A stretch of 5,116 bases of DNA. It comes from Bacteroidales bacterium UBA5537 (GTDB taxonomy: Bacteria; Bacteroidota; Bacteroidia; Bacteroidales; Lentimicrobiaceae). This document shows positions 1 to 5,116 of the stretch, in pieces; positions within the stretch are counted from its first letter, which is position 1; each line of letters begins with the position of its first letter. The stretch is from assembly GCA_002426025.1 (NCBI GenBank), contig DINP01000124.1, positions 1 through 5,116 of the forward strand, in the 5' to 3' direction. The position numbers and the translations under genes are program-made. The notes beneath the pieces were generated by a model, which was given only the letters and a program-made list of their open reading frames with translations, was not told the DNA's origin and ran no database searches.

Positions 1-719
1 CGGCGGGTAGAGAAATCAAGATAAACCTTCGGAATATGCACCCTCGGATCGTCCTTAAACATTTCGTTAAAACGGATAAGGTTCGAAGCTTCATTATGAT
101 AATCAAGCTCTTTCAGGATGCTTTGCCCGAATTCGTCAATAAGGCCGATAATGTCAATGGCGGCCAGTTCCGGATAGTTTTTTATTGCACTTTTCGCCAG
201 ATACCGCAGCAGGTATAAGTCGAGTTTGATTTTATTGTCGATATGAGGGCGTTGAATTTTCACCACCACATCTTCGCCGGTGCGCAGCTTTGCACGGTAA
301 ACCTGGCCAATAGATGCAGAAGCCAGGCAATTGGTATCAATTTCGCTGAAAACGTCTTCTATTTCGAGGCCCAGCTCTTTCCTTATCATCCTGAAAGCTT
401 CGGCATCGCTGAAAGGCCCGGCTTTCGACTGAAGTTTTTTAAGTTCGTTGCGGAAACGCTCCGACACCATATCGGGCCGGTCAGCCAGAATCTGACCAAA
501 CTTTATGTACGTTGGCCCCAATTCTTCAATAGTAACCCGTATCCGTTCCGGTGTAGAATAAACGTGGCGTGTAATACCTTTCTTTTTCCTGCGGTTAAAC
601 CGGATTCCAATCCTTGTGCGGTTGATCCACTCGCGGATGGAATGTCTGAGTATAACAAAAATGATTTGTTTAGCCCTGATCAGTTGCAGATATATGATGT
701 AGATCCTACGGAGGTTCAT
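1..719 (-). CDS. UbiB/ABC1/AarF-family atypical protein kinase-like protein (C-terminus cut off by window edge)
   Basis: This open frame reads leftward without a stop and is truncated after 239 residues; family members are usually about 430-560 residues, so roughly half is present. Residues 60-80 carry the family's KxGQ motif (K73-F-G-Q76 within ELGPTYIKFGQ). Residues 133-140 are the alanine-rich nucleotide loop (ASASIGQV), K154 in VVVKIQRP matches the ATP-anchoring lysine, and E204-L-D206 is the ExD motif. The catalytic loop and DFG-like metal site lie outside the window. Family members (E. coli UbiB, yeast Coq8) are ATPases that support isoprenoid-quinone biosynthesis or lipid handling at the membrane. 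Bacteroidota generally make menaquinone, so a ubiquinone role should not be assumed. The ATG is preceded at 7 nt by AAGGA (minus strand), one of the few clear Shine-Dalgarno sites here. The start follows the stop of the upstream coiled-coil gene by one base, indicating co-transcription. The family call is firm; the exact role is unknown. Confidence 0.93.
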   Translation of the reverse strand, partial: MNLRRIYIIYLQLIRAKQIIFVILRHSIREWINRTRIGIRFNRRKKKGITRHVYSTPERIRVTIEELGPTYIKFGQILADRPDMVSERFRNELKKLQSKAGPFSDAEAFRMIRKELGLEIEDVFSEIDTNCLASASIGQVYRAKLRTGEDVVVKIQRPHIDNKIKLDLYLLRYLAKSAIKNYPELAAIDIIGLIDEFGQSILKELDYHNEASNLIRFNEMFKDDPRVHIPKVYLDFSTR

Positions 720-720
720 A

Positions 721-1035
721 TTATTTTCCTTCTTTTTTATCGAGCTTCTCAGTTAACATTTCAATTGCCTTTTTCAATTCATTAATCTCTTCCCTCATAT
801 CGGTGGCCGAACCCGAACCTTTTGCCGAATTTGTAGCCTCCATAATGTGCTCTAGTGTCAGAAGCTCTTTAAACTCATTCATCTGAGAAAAAAGGAAATC
901 ATAATATTTATTTAAGTCTTCAGGATTATCGGTATAATCAGAGAGTAAACGGCTGATCTGAGCCTCGAAAGTTTCGCGGTTCATAATCCCGTAGGCAAGC
1001 GCCAGTCTTATCAATAGTTTAGAGGGTATTTTCAT
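721..1035 (-). CDS. Small phasin-like coiled-coil protein encoded just upstream of the UbiB-like kinase
   Basis: A complete 104-residue protein that I cannot assign to a named family with certainty. Residues 1-16 are mildly hydrophobic and basic (KIPSKLLIRLALAYG), too weak for a clear signal peptide or membrane anchor. Residues 17-70 are acidic and helical in character. Residues 71-79 form a Ser/Gly/Ala-rich linker, and residues 80-104 are a charged amphipathic helix (EEINELKKAIEMLTEKLDKK) typical of a short coiled coil. The layout recalls small phasin-like proteins that are, from memory, often annotated beside AarF/UbiB genes. It is also comparable in style to E. coli UbiK/UbiJ, accessory factors with coiled-coil ends that act in the same pathway as UbiB. 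That comparison is by analogy, not demonstrated homology. Its stop is one base before the ubiB-like start, so the two are almost certainly in one operon. No strong Shine-Dalgarno precedes the ATG, and the upstream gap holds a dyad symmetry. Confidence 0.8.
   Translation of the reverse strand: MKIPSKLLIRLALAYGIMNRETFEAQISRLLSDYTDNPEDLNKYYDFLFSQMNEFKELLTLEHIMEATNSAKGSGSATDMREEINELKKAIEMLTEKLDKKEGK
727..731 (-). promoter_or_regulatory. Shine-Dalgarno site of the ubiB-like gene
   Basis: Read on the minus strand this is AAGGA, 7 nt before the ATG at 719. It lies inside the last codons of the upstream coiled-coil gene. Most starts in this window lack such a site, so it supports the chosen start and suggests separate initiation within a shared transcript. 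Confidence 0.6.
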
Positions 1036-1057
1036 AAATAGTAGTTTGATATTCTAT

Positions 1058-1076
1058 AGGTTAACAATCTTAACCT
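1058..1076. repeat. Perfect 7-bp inverted repeat upstream of the coiled-coil/ubiB-like operon
   Basis: AGGTTAA-CAATC-TTAACCT forms a 7+5+7 dyad whose near edge is 22 bp upstream of the ATG at 1035. It covers a possible minus-strand -7 element (TAAGATTG, 1065-1072, one mismatch from TAnnTTTG), so it could be an operator. It has no following T-run in either direction and is unlikely to be a terminator. A second AT-rich dyad, AAATAT-ATGAC-ATATTT, lies at 1090-1106 but is weaker evidence because of its composition. Confidence 0.4.
1065..1072 (-). promoter_or_regulatory. Possible -7 element for the coiled-coil/ubiB-like operon
   Basis: On the minus strand this reads TAAGATTG, one mismatch from the Bacteroidota TAnnTTTG consensus. 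It would place transcription start about 20-25 nt before the ATG at 1035. No TTTG is seen at the proper distance upstream, so the call is weak. Read-through from the GNAT-like gene 107 bp upstream is an alternative. Confidence 0.25.
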
Positions 1077-1142
1077 CTGTTTGTCGCTTAAATATATGAC
1101 ATATTTTCGAGACTGGGAAATTTTCAGGGAAAAAGATAATTA

Positions 1143-2261
1143 CTATAAGGTCTTGGTGTAAACCCTGAACCGTTTTGCAATGGGAACATTCAGGCGTTCA
1201 ATTACTGAGCGCATGCGGGTATTTGTATCAAGTATCAGATGGGTTTCAATGGTTTTAATTCCCGCTTTTTTTGCCGATTCGAGCAACTTAAGCCCCATCC
1301 AAACTTCAAGTCCGAGTCCTTGTTGCTCCTTTTTTACTGCACCAAGCATCAGATCGAGCTGTGTGGCTGTTTTCATTGATCGCAAAATGTGAATCCACCC
1401 AAATGGGAGCAGTTTGCCTTTAGCCTTTATTATCCCTGCCGACATATTTGGCAAACCAACCACATAAGCCACAATAGCGTTGTTATAGGATACCACTTTC
1501 ACATAGTTTGGGTTCAGCACCGGCATGTAGCGGTTTGCAAGATCCTGCATTTCCGTTTCGTTCAACGGGTAAAAGCCGTAAAGGTGGCTGTAGGTTTCGT
1601 TGGTTAGTCTTAAAACAGGCAATATGTATGGTTTCAGCGCTTTTCGCGAAGTAAACTCAATTAATTCGTAGCGGTGGCCATTTTCAATCCGCTGTTTGGT
1701 GCGGGTATAAACTTCGGGCAGCACAACATCAATACCAAAGCGGTAGGTAAGACAATCAACAAAACGGGTAAAGCCTGCTTTTTCAAGAAATGCCGGCATA
1801 TACGGAAGGTTGCAATTGGTATCAATGAGCGGAAGATCGTCAAAACCTTCAATCAGAAAACCCTGGGGATCTTTATCGGAAAAACCAAAAGGGCCGTTAA
1901 GTTCTTCCATTCCTTTATTTCGGGCCCATGCAGCAATAAAGTCAAGCAGTTCAACTGAAACCTCATAATCATCAAAACAATCAAAAAAACCGAATCGGGC
2001 CGACTTTTCGTTGTGTTGCTTATTGTGGGTATGATGAATGATGCCCATAATCCTTCCCAGTGGTTTTTCATCGCGGTAAGCAACTGCCATTATAGTATCG
2101 CAATGACTGAATCCCCGGTTCTTTTCAGGATTGAAGAAATTCCACTCATCCATATAAACCGGGGGCAGCCAGTTCGCATGCTGCGCGTGTATTTTTGCGG
2201 GAAGCATTATAAAATCACGAAGAGTTTTCCGGTTCTCAACAATCCTGATTTCAGATCTCAT
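1143..2261 (-). CDS. GNAT-fold acyltransferase-like protein, YghO type
   Basis: A complete 372-residue protein, about the normal length for this family, which is roughly twice a single GNAT domain. The N-terminal half has the recognisable family pattern: NWLPPVYMDE (residues 30-39), the FFNPEKNRGFSH segment (42-53), AYRDEKPLGRIMGI (61-74) and GFFDCFDD (91-98). The second half holds the likely acyl-CoA-binding domain. There, LGAVKKEQQGLG (residues 306-317) sits where the Q/R-x-x-G-x-G pyrophosphate loop belongs, with Glu312 in the first position. It is followed by a helix, then LILDTNTRM (342-350), and ends in the FRVYTK tail. E. coli YghO and many Bacteroidota and Chloroflexota homologues look like this; to my knowledge most have no assigned substrate. 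No signal peptide or membrane segment is evident, so it should be cytoplasmic. It is transcribed alone or with the two genes 107 bp downstream, and divergently from the ccmF-like gene. No Shine-Dalgarno precedes the ATG. The fold call is good; the substrate is unknown. Confidence 0.88.
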   Translation of the reverse strand: MRSEIRIVENRKTLRDFIMLPAKIHAQHANWLPPVYMDEWNFFNPEKNRGFSHCDTIMAVAYRDEKPLGRIMGIIHHTHNKQHNEKSARFGFFDCFDDYEVSVELLDFIAAWARNKGMEELNGPFGFSDKDPQGFLIEGFDDLPLIDTNCNLPYMPAFLEKAGFTRFVDCLTYRFGIDVVLPEVYTRTKQRIENGHRYELIEFTSRKALKPYILPVLRLTNETYSHLYGFYPLNETEMQDLANRYMPVLNPNYVKVVSYNNAIVAYVVGLPNMSAGIIKAKGKLLPFGWIHILRSMKTATQLDLMLGAVKKEQQGLGLEVWMGLKLLESAKKAGIKTIETHLILDTNTRMRSVIERLNVPIAKRFRVYTKTL

Positions 2262-2320
2262 ATTTTGCGGCTTATCACAGAATTCGTATGCAATTCCATT
2301 TCAGTTTATCGGAGCTTGTA

Positions 2321-2352
2321 CAAAGATGATTTATTTCACTCTGAAATACAAA
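2321..2352 (-). promoter_or_regulatory. Bacteroidota-type promoter of the GNAT-like gene
   Basis: On the minus strand TTTG (2352-2349) is followed after exactly 20 nt by CATCTTTG (2328-2321). This matches the Bacteroidota TTTG-n20-TAnnTTTG pattern with one mismatch. Transcription would begin near 2314, giving a leader of about 50 nt before the ATG at 2261. The 20-nt spacer is almost filled by a perfect dyad (2332-2348), and the palindrome TTGTACAA (2316-2323) overlaps the -7 end and start region. Confidence 0.5.
2332..2348. repeat. Perfect 7-bp inverted repeat between divergent promoters (candidate operator)
   Basis: TATTTCA-CTC-TGAAATA, a 7+3+7 dyad. It occupies the spacer of the predicted minus-strand promoter of the GNAT-like gene and overlaps the possible -33 element (TCTG, 2340-2343) of the plus-strand ccmF promoter. 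A protein bound here could affect both genes. Operator function is inferred from position alone. Confidence 0.4.
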
Positions 2353-2371
2353 CGAAAGTATTGTAATTTAG
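2340..2371 (+). promoter_or_regulatory. Possible promoter of the ccmF-like gene
   Basis: TCTG (2340-2343) and TAATTTAG (2364-2371) are separated by 20 nt. Each differs by one base from the Bacteroidota TTTG / TAnnTTTG elements. Transcription would begin near 2378, which gives a leader of about 70 nt if translation starts at 2449. It overlaps, back to back, the better promoter for the minus-strand gene. Confidence 0.3.
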
Positions 2372-2448
2372 TGGCTTGATAAGTTGCAGTAGCCGTGGGA
2401 CAGAAGAAACGGAAAACAGGCGGCTTATACACTGATAAATATATACTT

Positions 2449-4827
2449 ATGACAGAAGTTGCATACATCGGGGAGCATTTGCTTCCCGGAACCATTGGGA
2501 GGTTATTGATTTACCTCTCATTTTTTTCAGGACTTGCAGGTATTTATTTCTATCTGAAACTGACTTTGAAGGAAAAAGGAAGCCAATCCCTGCTAAAATT
2601 GGCCCGTTTCTCATACCTGCTTCAAACCTCAGCTATTGTTGGGGTCTGTCTGGCCTTGTTCTATCTGATTGTGAACCACAGTTTTGAATATGCTTATGTT
2701 TACAAGCATTCATCAACGCTGATGCCAGCCAAATATATTATTTCGAGTTTCTGGGCCGGCCAGGAAGGAAGTTTCCTGTTGTGGGCATTTTTCATAGGCT
2801 TGTTTGGGGTAGGTGCTATGCTTACCGCGCGAAAGCTCGAAGGCCCCTCGATGATTATTGTTATTCTGGCTCAGTTATTTCTGATGACAATGGTGCTTGG
2901 ATCTCATTTTCTGGGCATAACAATCGGCAGCGATCCTTTTATGTTATTGCGCATGGTTCCGGCCAATGCCGATGTGGAGTTTTTCACCCATCCCGAATAT
3001 CTGAAATTTATTTTAGATGGGAACGGATTGAACCCACTGCTTGAAAACCCCTGGATGGTGATACATCCGCCACTGCTCTTTATGGGCTATGCCACAGCCA
3101 TTTTCCCCTTTGCTTTTGCATTTGCATCGCTTATGCAGAACGACAAACGCTATTGGTTTAAGCCCACATTGCCATGGATATCCCTTTCCGTTGCCCTGCT
3201 CGGCATCGGTCTGATTATGGGCGGCGCCTGGGCTTACCAATCACTAACCTTTGGTGGTTTCTGGGCATGGGACCCTGTTGAAAATGCTTCATTTGTGCCC
3301 TGGCTTGTACTGGTAGCGGCACTGCATTATATGTTGCTTTCCTACAAACGCGAAAAGTATTATCTGGGCACCTACATCTTTACCTTCCTCGGTTTTATAA
3401 TGGTGTTATATGCCAGTTATCTTACCCGCTCGGGTGTGCTGGGCGAAACCTCAGTCCACGCATTTGGCGACGACGGACGTAGTTTTCAGTTGATTTTGTT
3501 TACTGTTGTCTTTATTCTGCTTGCCGTCTGGGCTTTGATGAAAAGGCGGAAAGCAATTCCGGCCAACGATCTTCCCAATCTCTTCAACAGGGAATTTCTG
3601 ATGATGTATGGGTCAGTAGTATTGCTGCTGGCTGCATTTCAGGTTATCAGCACAACCTCGGTTCCCGTGATAAATAAAATATTTGGGACCGGGCTTACCC
3701 CACCTGCCGATGTGGTTGGTTTTTACAACAACTGGCAAACTCCTTTCGCGATTCTGGCAACCATTCTGCTGGGGCTGGGACAGTATGTATCGTATGGCAA
3801 AAACGAACCAAAGCAGTTTTATCGCAACATCATCTATCCACTGGCTATAGCGCTCGTAATTGCTGTAATTGGATTTATCCTGGATACCGACATGAGCATA
3901 GTTAACGGGGTGTTTTTGTTCTGTATTCTGTTCACAATATTAACTTCGTTTGGTTACCTGCTTAAATTTGCCAGCGCTAAGGTTAATACTAGTGCCGCTG
4001 TGACCCATATTGGTTTTGGAATTTTTCTGCTCGGAGTTCTCATTACGTTTTCAAATACTGAAGTATTGTCAAGAACCCAGGGTGTTGCAATGCAGGGCGG
4101 AGGTGATAATATAATGCTGTTTAAAAACCAGGTAAAAGAACTGGGCGATTATCAGGTTTGCTACACCGACAGTAAAGTTGAACGCGATGAAACCTTTTAT
4201 CAGGTTGATTTCCTGAAAAAGGGAGCTGATGACAAACTGCACCTTCAATTCTCCCTGTTTCCTTCAATTAAGCGGAACATGAGAATGGGCAATGTTTATA
4301 ATCCCGATACGCGGAATATGCTGAAAGGCGATGTGTTTATGTTTCTGACCTATGCCGATGATCCGTCAAAACGAATGGCTGATGGTTTTGTCCAGATAGG
4401 AACTACTGAACTAACGCTGGGAGATACATTGAATGCTGCCGGCACCGAAGTGGTTTTCGATTCATTATATGTGAATACACAGGACGAAAATGCCCCTGAA
4501 ATAATTATTACCGCGCTGATAAGTGCCCCTGACAGCCTGGGAAGTTACCGTAAATTCCCGTTAACCTACACGGTTAAGGATGGATTTGCTGAAAGCGGAA
4601 TTATTGACCTGAAAAAGCAGGGAATCAGGCTGAGGTTTGACAATATCTCTGAAAAGCCAAAGTCAATATTGTTGGGTGTATTCGAGAAACAGCAGGAATT
4701 TATCGCCACCAAGGTAATGTTCTTCCCCTGGATATGGGTTGTTTGGGCCGGAGCCATTCTTATGTTCTGCGGAGTAACCCTGAGTATCTGGCGCAGGGCT
4801 GTAAAAGCCAAAAATGCAGTTGATTAG
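2449..4827 (+). CDS. ccmF: CcmF/CcsA-family cytochrome c haem lyase subunit
   Basis: A membrane protein of 792 residues from ATG 2449. CcmF takes haem from holo-CcmE and, with CcmH, attaches it to apocytochrome c on the periplasmic side. The WWD haem-handling domain is clear at residues 261-285 (GGFWAWDPVENASFVPW). All four conserved CcmF histidines are present: H206 (VIHPP), H293 (ALHYM), H337 (ETSVHAFGDDG) and H520 (VTHIGFG). The early FWAGQEGSFLLW block (101-112) is also typical. I count about 14 membrane segments between residues 16 and 534, then a soluble, presumably periplasmic domain at about 536-755, and a last membrane helix at 759-779. E. coli CcmF is about 647 residues, and the extra length lies mainly in that soluble domain. 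An in-frame GTG at 2395 would add 18 basic residues. I prefer the ATG because the membrane-protein start pattern follows directly. No Shine-Dalgarno is seen at either. No ccmA, B, C, E or H gene is visible alongside. CcsA (system II) shares the WWD domain but lacks this length and histidine set. Confidence 0.93.
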   Translation: MTEVAYIGEHLLPGTIGRLLIYLSFFSGLAGIYFYLKLTLKEKGSQSLLKLARFSYLLQTSAIVGVCLALFYLIVNHSFEYAYVYKHSSTLMPAKYIISSFWAGQEGSFLLWAFFIGLFGVGAMLTARKLEGPSMIIVILAQLFLMTMVLGSHFLGITIGSDPFMLLRMVPANADVEFFTHPEYLKFILDGNGLNPLLENPWMVIHPPLLFMGYATAIFPFAFAFASLMQNDKRYWFKPTLPWISLSVALLGIGLIMGGAWAYQSLTFGGFWAWDPVENASFVPWLVLVAALHYMLLSYKREKYYLGTYIFTFLGFIMVLYASYLTRSGVLGETSVHAFGDDGRSFQLILFTVVFILLAVWALMKRRKAIPANDLPNLFNREFLMMYGSVVLLLAAFQVISTTSVPVINKIFGTGLTPPADVVGFYNNWQTPFAILATILLGLGQYVSYGKNEPKQFYRNIIYPLAIALVIAVIGFILDTDMSIVNGVFLFCILFTILTSFGYLLKFASAKVNTSAAVTHIGFGIFLLGVLITFSNTEVLSRTQGVAMQGGGDNIMLFKNQVKELGDYQVCYTDSKVERDETFYQVDFLKKGADDKLHLQFSLFPSIKRNMRMGNVYNPDTRNMLKGDVFMFLTYADDPSKRMADGFVQIGTTELTLGDTLNAAGTEVVFDSLYVNTQDENAPEIIITALISAPDSLGSYRKFPLTYTVKDGFAESGIIDLKKQGIRLRFDNISEKPKSILLGVFEKQQEFIATKVMFFPWIWVVWAGAILMFCGVTLSIWRRAVKAKNAVD
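2468..2489 (+). other. Strong potential RNA hairpin just inside ccmF
   Basis: Left arm CGGGGAGC (2469-2476), loop ATTT, right arm GCTTCCCG (2481-2488): eight pairs including one G-U, extendable by a U-G pair at 2468/2489. It begins 16 nt after the ATG at 2449 and covers codons 7-14 (Ile-Gly-Glu-His-Leu-Leu-Pro-Gly). There is no T-run after it, so it is not a terminator. It could slow ribosome entry, or it could be a by-product of codon choice. Confidence 0.4.
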
Positions 4828-4906
4828 AAATTGCCTGATTCTTTTTATGTTCAGTTGGATTTAAACATTTCGGATTTTCCATCATGAACTTTTTAGGTTC
4901 CCTGCT

Positions 4907-4924
4907 TGAATTAGCATTAATTCA
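4907..4924. repeat. Perfect 7-bp inverted repeat over the -33 region of the Rossmann-fold gene promoter
   Basis: TGAATTA-GCAT-TAATTCA, a 7+4+7 dyad that covers the inferred -33 element (TTAG, 4911-4914). Its arm differs by one base from the arm TGAAATA of the dyad at 2332-2348, although the half-sites are arranged in the opposite order. A possible operator; composition alone could also produce it. Confidence 0.35.
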
Positions 4925-4942
4925 TGTAGGTTTGTAACTTTG
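4911..4942 (+). promoter_or_regulatory. Bacteroidota-type promoter of the Rossmann-fold gene
   Basis: TAACTTTG (4935-4942) is a perfect match to the TAnnTTTG -7 element. TTAG (4911-4914), 20 nt before it, is one mismatch from TTTG. Transcription would start near 4949, leaving a short leader of about 10 nt before ATG 4959. This is the best promoter in the window and the main sequence argument for a Bacteroidota host. Confidence 0.6.
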
Positions 4943-4958
4943 TTGCAAAACAGTTTTC

Positions 4959-5116
4959 ATGTCAGCGGAAGGAAAAATCAGAACAATTTCATTTGCAGGT
5001 GCCGGTAATGTTGCCGGTCATCTGGCTCCTGCCCTCTTCAGGGCCGGATTTGAAATCAGAACGATCCTTAGCCGGAATCCCGACAAAGCCTTATCACTTG
5101 CTTCATCTGTCGGTGC
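4959..5116 (+). CDS. Rossmann-fold NAD(P)-binding protein, probably DUF2520 family (C-terminus cut off by window edge)
   Basis: Only the first 52 residues are inside the window. After a short polar start they form a beta-alpha-beta dinucleotide-binding unit: strand RTISFAG (8-14), the glycine loop GAGNVAGHL (14-22), a helix (LAPALFRAG), and a second strand ending in S38-R39 (IRTILSRNP). The Ser-Arg after the second strand suggests NADP rather than NAD. The GxGNVAxHL signature and the short spacing resemble the Rossmann-like/DUF2520 proteins common in Bacteroidota, whose substrate is, as far as I know, unassigned. Pyrroline-5-carboxylate reductase (ProC) and F420-dependent NADP reductases share the fold and cannot be excluded from this fragment. 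It has its own promoter, so it need not be functionally tied to ccmF. No Shine-Dalgarno precedes the ATG. No other in-frame start upstream looks better. Confidence 0.75.
   Translation, partial: MSAEGKIRTISFAGAGNVAGHLAPALFRAGFEIRTILSRNPDKALSLASSVG

Larger units (their letters stand above)
2262..2448. other. Divergent intergenic region between the GNAT-like and ccmF-like genes
   Basis: These 187 bp carry both promoters described separately and three symmetric elements: the 7+3+7 dyad at 2332-2348, the palindrome TTGTACAA at 2316-2323, and an outer inverted pair. The outer pair is GCGGCTTATCA (2267-2277) and, reading the other strand, GCAACTTATCA (2387-2377), 9 of 11 identical and placed near each end. 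An 18-codon in-frame extension of ccmF from GTG 2395 also falls here; I treat it as untranslated leader. No RNA gene or terminator is seen. Confidence 0.5.
4828..4958. other. Intergenic region between ccmF and the Rossmann-fold gene
   Basis: 131 bp of AT-rich DNA. I find no convincing intrinsic terminator for ccmF: GAAC/GTTC (4886-4900) gives only four pairs, and no T-run follows either it or the AT-only dyad at 4907-4924. The right end carries the promoter of the next gene. Nothing else is evident. Confidence 0.5.

Noticed and set aside
36..218. 60-codon plus-strand open frame
   Set aside because: It is antisense to the same ubiB-like coding sequence and has no family features.
243..785. 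180-codon plus-strand open frame
   Set aside because: It lies opposite the ubiB-like gene, whose minus-strand translation carries KxGQ, the Ala-rich loop, the VVVK lysine and ExD. The plus-strand product has no recognisable features.
1111..1130. Possible terminator for the GNAT-like gene
   Set aside because: The symmetry (GAAA-T-TTTC) has four pairs and an impossible one-base loop, with no T-run in the right direction.
1180..2083. Several open frames overlapping the GNAT-like gene on both strands
   Set aside because: They are out-of-frame or antisense to a full-length gene with clear family patterns from end to end.
2013..2366. 117-codon plus-strand frame crossing the divergent intergenic region
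   Set aside because: Two thirds of it is antisense to the start of the GNAT-like gene, and the rest covers promoter elements. The product shows no domain.
2781..3240. Open frames within the ccmF-like gene
   Set aside because: They overlap conserved CcmF membrane segments in other frames and have no independent features.
4566..4811. 81-codon minus-strand frame at the end of ccmF
   Set aside because: It is antisense to the periplasmic domain and last membrane helix of CcmF; there is no promoter or ribosome site.
4886..4900. Possible terminator GAAC/GTTC after ccmF
   Set aside because: Only four base pairs with a seven-base loop and no following T-run.
4959..5116. Assignment of the last gene as proC (pyrroline-5-carboxylate reductase)
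   Set aside because: The fragment shows only a generic Rossmann unit. The GNVAGHL loop fits the DUF2520 type better, and no ProC-specific region is in view.

Overview
The window looks like ordinary chromosomal DNA from a member of the Bacteroidota, probably close to the Bacteroidales or a related order. Three things point there: promoter-like elements of the Bacteroidota type (TTTG about 20 bp before TAnnTTTG), start codons that mostly lack a Shine-Dalgarno sequence, and the protein types present. I see no sign of a phage, insertion sequence, CRISPR array, RNA gene or recent transfer.

Layout. From the left edge to 2261 everything reads on the minus strand. A truncated UbiB/ABC1-family atypical kinase (1-719) is preceded, one base away, by a 104-residue coiled-coil protein (721-1035). 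The two look like a tight operon. Upstream of them, after a 107-bp gap with a perfect dyad, lies a 372-residue GNAT-fold acyltransferase-like protein of the YghO type (1143-2261). A 187-bp divergent intergenic region (2262-2448) separates it from a plus-strand cytochrome c haem-lyase subunit of the CcmF/CcsA type (2449-4827). That protein has the WWD domain, all four conserved histidines and an enlarged periplasmic domain. After 131 bp of AT-rich intergenic DNA with a good promoter, a Rossmann-fold NAD(P)-binding protein, most likely of the DUF2520 family, starts at 4959 and runs off the right edge.

How they fit together. Only the UbiB/coiled-coil pair is obviously co-transcribed. CcmF belongs to cytochrome c maturation (system I), but none of its usual partners (CcmA, B, C, E or H) is visible here. 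UbiB-family proteins act in isoprenoid-quinone or membrane-lipid biology, so CcmF and UbiB may both serve the respiratory membrane, but the sequence does not prove a link. I do not see an undescribed multi-gene system. The points most worth a second look are the inverted repeats in all three intergenic regions, the UbiB/coiled-coil pairing, the long CcmF periplasmic domain outside a ccm cluster, and a strong hairpin just inside the ccmF reading frame.
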